Below, piece after piece: positions 55,428-60,476 of a stretch of 60,476 nucleotides of DNA; the stretch's first letter is position 1, and every line of letters begins with the position of its first letter. The notes beneath the pieces were generated by a model. It ran no database searches and was not told where the DNA came from. It saw nothing but the letters and a program-made list of their open reading frames with translations. The translations under genes and the position numbers were made by a program. Origin of the DNA: a virus; IMG/VR virus record IMGVR_UViG_3300021437_000022, positions 1 through 60,476 of that record, one strand, 5' to 3'.

Positions 55428-57178
55428 TACGCTGACCTCTTTCCTCGGCGGCGACTGAGTGTCAGCCAGTTTGCATGGTTACCTTGCGGTGCAACCCCGT
55501 TGGAAAGATTTCCGCTGGAGACATCCGTATTTTCAAGGGCCGTGCCTCCGAAGTCAATGCGCACACTTACGGTGCCTGTGGCCAAGTCCGCGATCTCCAA
55601 CACCGCCCCACTGAAGCTGACGACCACCTGGGAGGAGCCCGCCATCAGGTCCGGGTCTTCCGTTGGGGCACCGGACAACGTGAGGGGCGAAAATCCAACA
55701 GTAATAGAGCCTGTGCTCGTGTCCGCTGATTCGGTCATTGCCCCATTCAGATCGACCGTTACCCCCATTGCACCGGCGCAAAGGTCAGGAATTTCTGTAG
55801 CTACACCCGATATGTTGATCTGCACAGCCAACGCGCCCGTGCTCGAATCGTTCCCTTCCACTGCTGTTCCGGATATCACCGCCGGGCCGCCTGACACGGT
55901 GACCGTTGCGGCCATGGTATCGGCTGTCTCTGTTGCGGTGCCGCTCAAGTCCACTTGTACTGCAAACGTCGCAGCCTGGGTGTCGGCTGTCTCTGTCGCG
56001 GTGCCGCTGAGCACAGGCAAGGTGACGGTGATTGTTCCGGTGCTGGTATCGGCACCTTCAGTCGGGGCACCGGTCAAATCCACGATCGGGCCAATCACGC
56101 CAGTGCTCGTGTCCGCGCCTTCCGTGGGTGTACCTGAGAAACTCACGATCGGACCCAGGGTTCCCGTCGAGCTGTCGTTGGCTTCGATCGCGTTTCCGCT
56201 GACCACTACGGCAACTGCAAAGCTTGCAGTGCTGGTATCGGGTGTCTCTGTCGCGGTGCCGCTGATGCTCGGCAGGGTGACGGCGACACTGCCCGTGCTT
56301 GTGTCGGCAGATTCTGTGGGTGTGCCACTGAGCGACACGGCCACCGCGAAGCTGCCGGTGCTCGTGTCCGCGCCTTCTGTGGGTGTTCCGCTGAGGGTCG
56401 GCAGAGTGACCGTGACACTGCCGGTGCTGGTATCGGGTGTCTCTGTCGCGGTGCCGCTCAGTGTCAAGCCAGAGGAGGCGTTGAGCAATCGACCGATAGC
56501 GACGTTGCCGCCAATTGGCCAGCCGTCCGAGTTACCGCTTGGGCCGACCGGCGCCACCTTAATGATGAACTGCGCTGCATGGCCAATCGTGCTGCCGCTC
56601 CACGTCAACGATGCCGATGGGACAGCCCCGGCTGTTGCTGAACTGCTGTACACCACACTCGTTGTGGCGGCTGCAACAGTCAGCGTTGTGACGTTGGTCA
56701 GGCCCGTTGGCGGCGTTGTGACCGACGCTCCAGTCAGTACATCATCGAACCACGAGATAACCCACGAGCCCGTGGTGGTGCACGTCGTTGCTGGCGCTAC
56801 GAACGGGTTCGTGCTGGATACGTTGTTCTGGAACCAGACAGGGTTCTCAAGCGGAACGCCGGAAACATTCGCGCCAGATACCGCAAAGCAGATGCCGGTC
56901 TGTGTGTGGGAGAACTGCTCCGTGCAGGTGAACGACGCGGCTTCAGTACCATCGACCACGCGATACCAGATGCCGGGGTATTGTCCGTTCGGGACATCGT
57001 CGCTGTTCGCCCACCGGGTAAAGCCTGTTGGGCCTACCGCACCCGCTGCCGTCTGAGAGTCGGCTGACTCCCAAAGAATAATCAGCAGGTCGCCGACCGC
57101 AACACCAGCAGGTTTTGTGAGGGTGAGCGACCCTACCGCAGTGCCCGTAGATACTGCGCCGACGAAGGCGAGCGCCAT
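55427..57178 (-). CDS. Tandem-repeat fibre/adhesin
   Basis: The 583-residue product has a folded N-terminal domain (VGAVSTGTAVGSLTLTKPAG to about residue 210) and then about 15 tandem units of 21-24 residues with consensus SGTxTExxDTSTGxxxVxVxL, ending in a basic LSRRRGKRSA tail. Such repeats form extended beta-solenoid or Ig-like rods. Likely a long head or tail fibre. DNA-level similarity between units suggests copy-number change by recombination. Confidence 0.8.
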   Translation of the reverse strand: MALAFVGAVSTGTAVGSLTLTKPAGVAVGDLLIILWESADSQTAAGAVGPTGFTRWANSDDVPNGQYPGIWYRVVDGTEAASFTCTEQFSHTQTGICFAVSGANVSGVPLENPVWFQNNVSSTNPFVAPATTCTTTGSWVISWFDDVLTGASVTTPPTGLTNVTTLTVAAATTSVVYSSSATAGAVPSASLTWSGSTIGHAAQFIIKVAPVGPSGNSDGWPIGGNVAIGRLLNASSGLTLSGTATETPDTSTGSVTVTLPTLSGTPTEGADTSTGSFAVAVSLSGTPTESADTSTGSVAVTLPSISGTATETPDTSTASFAVAVVVSGNAIEANDSSTGTLGPIVSFSGTPTEGADTSTGVIGPIVDLTGAPTEGADTSTGTITVTLPVLSGTATETADTQAATFAVQVDLSGTATETADTMAATVTVSGGPAVISGTAVEGNDSSTGALAVQINISGVATEIPDLCAGAMGVTVDLNGAMTESADTSTGSITVGFSPLTLSGAPTEDPDLMAGSSQVVVSFSGAVLEIADLATGTVSVRIDFGGTALENTDVSSGNLSNGVAPQGNHANWLTLSRRRGKRSA

Positions 57179-57192
57179 TTGGCGTTACCTCG

Positions 57193-58575
57193 TCAATTCG
57201 GCAGGTAGTTGTATTGCACGTTGGTGATCGTGAACGAAGGCGTCGTACCGCCAATCGTCCAGACAATGCGCCATGTGCGCGGCAAAGGCATGTTCGCAGT
57301 CGCCGCAGTTCCCGTCGTGGTTGTGCCTGCAGTCACCGCGATGCCGGGGTATATCGTGATGCCGAACACCCCCGTAGCAGTCAATGACGCCGTCGTTGCC
57401 CCCGGTACGTCGTACCACGTCGTACCACCGTCCGCTGATCCCTGTACCTTGATGACGCACGTCGGGGTAGTGCCTGTGACTGCTCCCATGTTGACCACGA
57501 TGGCAACGCCTTTGTTACCCACGTTCGCAATGGTCGCGCCGTTACCCGTTGCGGTCTTTGCACCCGTATCGCCGGTGGTCAGGTTGCCTGACATGCCGCG
57601 CTGCAAATCCCAGGTCGTGCCGTTGTAGAGCGCATTCAGGACAGCAATACGACCGAGTGTCGGATTTGCCAGGGCATCTGCTAACGCTGCGGAAGCAGAT
57701 ACCAACGCTTCGCCAGGGCGTACTGAAACTGTCGCCGCTGGGTCGGTGAACGCTGAGGCTGTACTCGCCGCTTTCACCGCAGCGTTGTTCGTTCCGTCGC
57801 CAATCTTCACGGCGCTATTCGCACCTGCCATCGACACAACCAAAGCAGTATCAGTAGTTGCCGCTGCCGTCGATGCCGCCTTGATCGTTGCCGACACCGC
57901 GCCGATGGAAAGCGCGCAATAGACCTCACCCCTTGCGGTTGTCTGCAGGTCTGTTTGCTGGCCAGTGGTGTACGTCGGCAACGCTGTTGTAAACGTTCCG
58001 CCGATGCGCGTCGGGTTGCCGAGGATCGCCGTCGCTGCAGCCGCTGGCCCTTGGGTAATTGCAGCTACAGATGGCGAACCTTCTTCCATGTTCTGAAGAA
58101 TACTGATCGCCGCTGAGCCTGACGTGAAGGCAGTTGAGATAACTTTGAAGAACGCCGCGCCACCGATGTCTACATCCCATGCACGCGTCTGGTTCGCCGG
58201 CAGCACCCCTGTCGTTGTCTCCGAGATGCTCGTGTCCGTGCGCACGGCGTTGACCGGCCAGTAGGTCGTATTGTCGTTCGATGCCCAAAAGCCGAAGTTG
58301 ACGCCCGCATAGGTGCCTGACACCTGCACCGTCACACTGACATATGACCCCATCGTCACCGGGCCAACCGTCGTTGCGGCTGTAGTGATTGCACCCGTGG
58401 TGTTGGCCGCAGCACCTGAGATCACCTGCACTGGCAAAGGGGAGGCTACGGAAGTTTGATTCACCGCTCCCGCAGCGCCCCAAGCAGACTTTGCTAGGGG
58501 ATACTCCACCGCCGTGATGGTGTCGGATGCAAAGGTCGAACCGCCAGACCCAGCATTAGTAACGAAATTGGCCAC
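57193..58575 (-). CDS. Virion protein with C-terminal beta domain
   Basis: The 460-residue product begins NFVTNAGSGGSTFASDTITA and VEYPLAKSAWGAAGAVNQTS, then two beta-rich halves. The end reads FITIYPGIAV-like GITIYPGIAVTAG and SFTITNVQYNYLPN. Repeated VSVTVQVSGTYAGVNFGFWA and AIVVNMGAVTGTTPTCVIKV segments look like decorated beta-sandwiches seen in surface proteins. No enzyme motif. Confidence 0.7.
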   Translation of the reverse strand: MANFVTNAGSGGSTFASDTITAVEYPLAKSAWGAAGAVNQTSVASPLPVQVISGAAANTTGAITTAATTVGPVTMGSYVSVTVQVSGTYAGVNFGFWASNDNTTYWPVNAVRTDTSISETTTGVLPANQTRAWDVDIGGAAFFKVISTAFTSGSAAISILQNMEEGSPSVAAITQGPAAAATAILGNPTRIGGTFTTALPTYTTGQQTDLQTTARGEVYCALSIGAVSATIKAASTAAATTDTALVVSMAGANSAVKIGDGTNNAAVKAASTASAFTDPAATVSVRPGEALVSASAALADALANPTLGRIAVLNALYNGTTWDLQRGMSGNLTTGDTGAKTATGNGATIANVGNKGVAIVVNMGAVTGTTPTCVIKVQGSADGGTTWYDVPGATTASLTATGVFGITIYPGIAVTAGTTTTGTAATANMPLPRTWRIVWTIGGTTPSFTITNVQYNYLPN

Positions 58576-58594
58576 TATCCGCCCCTATGAGGTA

Positions 58595-58885
58595 TCAGAC
58601 TACGGAGCCTGATATTTTGTTTTTCTTTGCCAAGTCAATTTCGACTTGCTTTGTAAACCGCGCGCCAATGGGCTTGGTGACCACCAAGGTCACCGGGTCC
58701 ACAACATCAGCGAAGAAGAAATCCCAGTCAACCCCGGTGTACGTGATATCGATCTCGTTGCGGTCAAGCCCGTCGATATTGATCAAGTATTTAGCCGTCA
58801 GCGACTTGGCTTGAAAATCGATCTCCATACCAATCATGGTATAGGTCGTCAACTTGGAAACGGTCAAGGCGCTGACGATCGGCAT
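58595..58885 (-). CDS. Small virion-cluster protein
   Basis: The 96-residue product is beta-rich (TYTMIGMEIDFQAKSLTAKY, then RNEIDITYTGVDWDFFFADV) with a helical end (VEIDLAKKNKI). It starts 2 nt after its upstream neighbour. No family recognised. Confidence 0.65.
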   Translation of the reverse strand: MPIVSALTVSKLTTYTMIGMEIDFQAKSLTAKYLINIDGLDRNEIDITYTGVDWDFFFADVVDPVTLVVTKPIGARFTKQVEIDLAKKNKISGSVV

Positions 58886-58887
58886 GA

Positions 58888-59283
58888 TTACGCGCCCGTT
58901 GCGGTGATGACCAACGACGATGCACTGACCGTTTGGCCTGAAGCAATTGAGGTATTGTTGATCGTGATATCTGCACCCGACGTGTTCACTGTTCCTTGCA
59001 CCACATCCGTGCCGCCACTGGTAGCGATCCGGAAGTAGCCCGCCGCACCTGTTGCGGCCGCCACACCCGAAGTGATTGCACCTGCGGTGAGTGCGCCGGC
59101 AGACGCTGAGCCGAAGGCGGTTGCGTTACCTGTCAGCGTCACAAGCAAGGTGCCGGTAGCTGCGGCCGCCACATTGGCCGGGGCAGCGCCTGAGTAAATC
59201 TTGATGAGCGCATTGACCCCGATATCCGTGTTCAACTGCGTCATCGAGTTGGTGCGGTGGGTCGTGCTGTATTGGATTGCCAT
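58888..59283 (-). CDS. Small beta-rich virion protein
   Basis: The 131-residue product begins MAIQYSTTHRTNSMTQLNTD and has repetitive Ala/Thr/Gly strands and a final ISI-ASGQTVSASSLVITATGA-type edge. The YSxxxRxNxMxxLNxxIGxxxxxxIYxGxxP start is shared by phage structural proteins of unknown role. It follows the SGNH fibre gene. Confidence 0.75.
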   Translation of the reverse strand: MAIQYSTTHRTNSMTQLNTDIGVNALIKIYSGAAPANVAAAATGTLLVTLTGNATAFGSASAGALTAGAITSGVAAATGAAGYFRIATSGGTDVVQGTVNTSGADITINNTSIASGQTVSASSLVITATGA

Positions 59284-59303
59284 GGTGTCTTTTCCTTGAA
59301 AAT

Positions 59304-60476
59304 TTAGAGTTGCTGTACCGCGAAGGCCATGGCATTCGCCACGAGTTGATGCCCTGCATCAGTCAAATGCACTTTATCGGCATTGAAATACGTTGTATTG
59401 GCAGGGTTGGTGAGCTGAGGAATTGCGGTCAAGTCCACCAGATAGTCAGCGAACTGCGTGTAGTTCGCACGCAACCATGTGTTGAAGGCAGCCTGATTAA
59501 GTGCAAAAGCAGCTTGTTGAGTCGCTGTCCCGTCTTGACGAAGAAGCATCGTGGCGGCGATGACTTTCCACCCAAATGATTTTTTCTGTTTGCACAATTT
59601 TTGGTATTGAGAAATCGCTTGGCCAGCGGAGCTGTACGCCGCGACATCGTTGGTGCCGCCCCAGATGATCTGAATATTTTTTCCTGATCCTCGTGGAGAG
59701 AAAAGCAAATCTCCATACGTCAGAGTTTCAGTGTTCATTTGCACCAAGTTACGCCCTGGGTAAGAGTCGCACTTCACTTGCCAAGTGCCGGCCCCTAATG
59801 AATTCCACATCCTGTTCGGATAATTCGTACCCCCTACAGGAGTCAACATCGCTTGCGCCGCGCCCCCGGTGGACCCTTGCCCTGAAGTCAAGGAATCTCC
59901 GGTGCATATAACCAGATTGGATGCCCCAATACCCCACTTGGCTTGCAAGTAGTCATAAACCTGACGCGTGTTGTCTTGCGAAAGTGCCACGTTATAAATG
60001 AGAACTTCGCCGATGTAACCCGGCCAAGTGAATCCGCCTGCGGCGAGGTCTCCAAGAGTCACGGCAACCGAAGCCGCTAACGTTCCGGTGCAGGCGAAGG
60101 TGGACAAACTAGCTGTCGCGCTTGGCCCATTATTCGCGAACTGCCGGTCATACATCAAACACATCGACGCACCGTCATACCTCACAACGCCAATGCTTGT
60201 ATCTGCGGAAATATTCAGTGGCGCCCCGGCCGAACTGGCGGGGACAGTGCCGCCGCTGGCGTAGTTGAAAGTATTCGTCGTCCGATTGCACTCGATCCAA
60301 AAGCCGGAGCCCGCTTGCATGATCACTTTATTGGTGGCTAACCCAGGGGCCGACATCACAATAAAGATTGTGCAGTTGGCCAAGTTGATCGCAGGTGTCG
60401 TGAATTTCGACGTGCCGTTGAGATTGACCGCAGGGTAACCATTGATCGCCGACTTCTTGTAAGTCGGAGAAACAGT
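59304..60476 (-). CDS. Tail fibre/SGNH hydrolase, C-terminal part (starts at 323 across the join)
   Basis: The frame is open to the contig end and joins 1-323 to give 454 residues. In full-length numbering, the lectin-like part covers residues 1-230. The hydrolase then shows CTGDSLTSGQG with nucleophile S259, GGTNDVAAY (block III) and DKVHLTDAGH with D431 and H434. All SGNH/GDSL catalytic blocks are present. Likely function: deacetylation of host surface polysaccharide during adsorption. The TTG at 60383 is not the true start. Confidence 0.9.
   Translation of the reverse strand, partial: TVSPTYKKSAINGYPAVNLNGTSKFTTPAINLANCTIFIVMSAPGLATNKVIMQAGSGFWIECNRTTNTFNYASGGTVPASSAGAPLNISADTSIGVVRYDGASMCLMYDRQFANNGPSATASLSTFACTGTLAASVAVTLGDLAAGGFTWPGYIGEVLIYNVALSQDNTRQVYDYLQAKWGIGASNLVICTGDSLTSGQGSTGGAAQAMLTPVGGTNYPNRMWNSLGAGTWQVKCDSYPGRNLVQMNTETLTYGDLLFSPRGSGKNIQIIWGGTNDVAAYSSAGQAISQYQKLCKQKKSFGWKVIAATMLLRQDGTATQQAAFALNQAAFNTWLRANYTQFADYLVDLTAIPQLTNPANTTYFNADKVHLTDAGHQLVANAMAFAVQQL
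60346..60476. repeat. Right copy of contig-end repeat
   Basis: Matches 1-131 except a for c at 60472. See the left copy; the redundancy should be removed when the genome is circularised. Confidence 0.93.

Noticed and set aside
55500-57056. 518-codon plus-strand frame opposite the repeat fibre
   Set aside because: Mirrors the repeat structure of the true minus-strand gene; a repeat-driven open frame with no start signals.

Overview
The window is essentially one complete genome of a tailed phage with a podovirus-type (short-tailed) gene set. Bases 1-131 recur at 60346-60476 with one mismatch. A tail-fibre/SGNH-hydrolase gene reads in frame through that join, from 323 down to 1 and on from 60345 to 59304, so the contig is best read as a circular or circularly permuted genome of about 60.3 kb. 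There is a portal, both terminase subunits, a scaffold, an N4-gp56-type capsid protein, a tail-hub-like protein and a giant internal virion protein. I see no tail tape measure, sheath or baseplate genes, no integrase, no obvious repressor and no tRNA. The moderately GC-rich sequence and the style of the early proteins (a DUF2591 member, RELSD...AAAR C-termini, Cys-rich small proteins) suggest a proteobacterial, perhaps Burkholderiales, host; that host assignment is inference only.

Layout. (1) A control region (6289-6608) separates leftward late genes from rightward early genes. It holds a near-consensus rightward promoter and a cluster of TTGTTCA half-sites. (2) 6609-10468, plus strand: small early genes interrupted by three nearly identical 52-nt intercistronic elements that match the type II hammerhead ribozyme consensus (7421-7472, 7792-7843, 9090-9141). 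(3) 10459-16888, minus strand: a primase-helicase, an intact and a degenerate VRR-NUC nuclease, a SNF2-like helicase and, last, a zinc-finger protein resembling late antiterminator Q. A nested inverted repeat and a terminator split this block at 13206-13535. (4) 17074-24391, plus strand: about 30 very small genes chained by ATGA stop/start overlaps, with internal duplications. (5) 24469-31447, plus strand: replication and nucleotide genes (DUF2800 nuclease, DUF2815 single-strand-binding protein, family A DNA polymerase, HD phosphohydrolase, dNMP kinase).

(6) The late region is all minus strand. It runs from 6288 leftward through position 1, re-enters at 60476 and ends at 31437. Order of transcription: small terminase, large terminase, portal, decoration/adhesion genes (including the SGNH hydrolase and a 15-unit repeat fibre), an HslV/proteasome-like protease, an HTH-phosphoesterase, scaffold, capsid, tail hub, tail fibres, membrane/holin genes, internal virion proteins, and a 2536-residue polyvalent protein. 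That last protein carries a lysozyme-like N-terminus, a zincin HELTH motif, an ADP-ribosyltransferase-like domain and an LPD38-like C-terminus. At least four intrinsic terminators subdivide these transcripts.

The strongest novel feature is the triplet of self-cleaving RNAs placed between early cistrons. They would cut the early mRNA and cap the new ends with hairpins. Further points are a TTGTTCA operator motif shared by the early control region and the primase gene, the nested inverted repeat at 13255-13442 (possible origin), a catalytically dead nuclease paralogue next to its live copy, and a phage proteasome-like protease beside the head genes.
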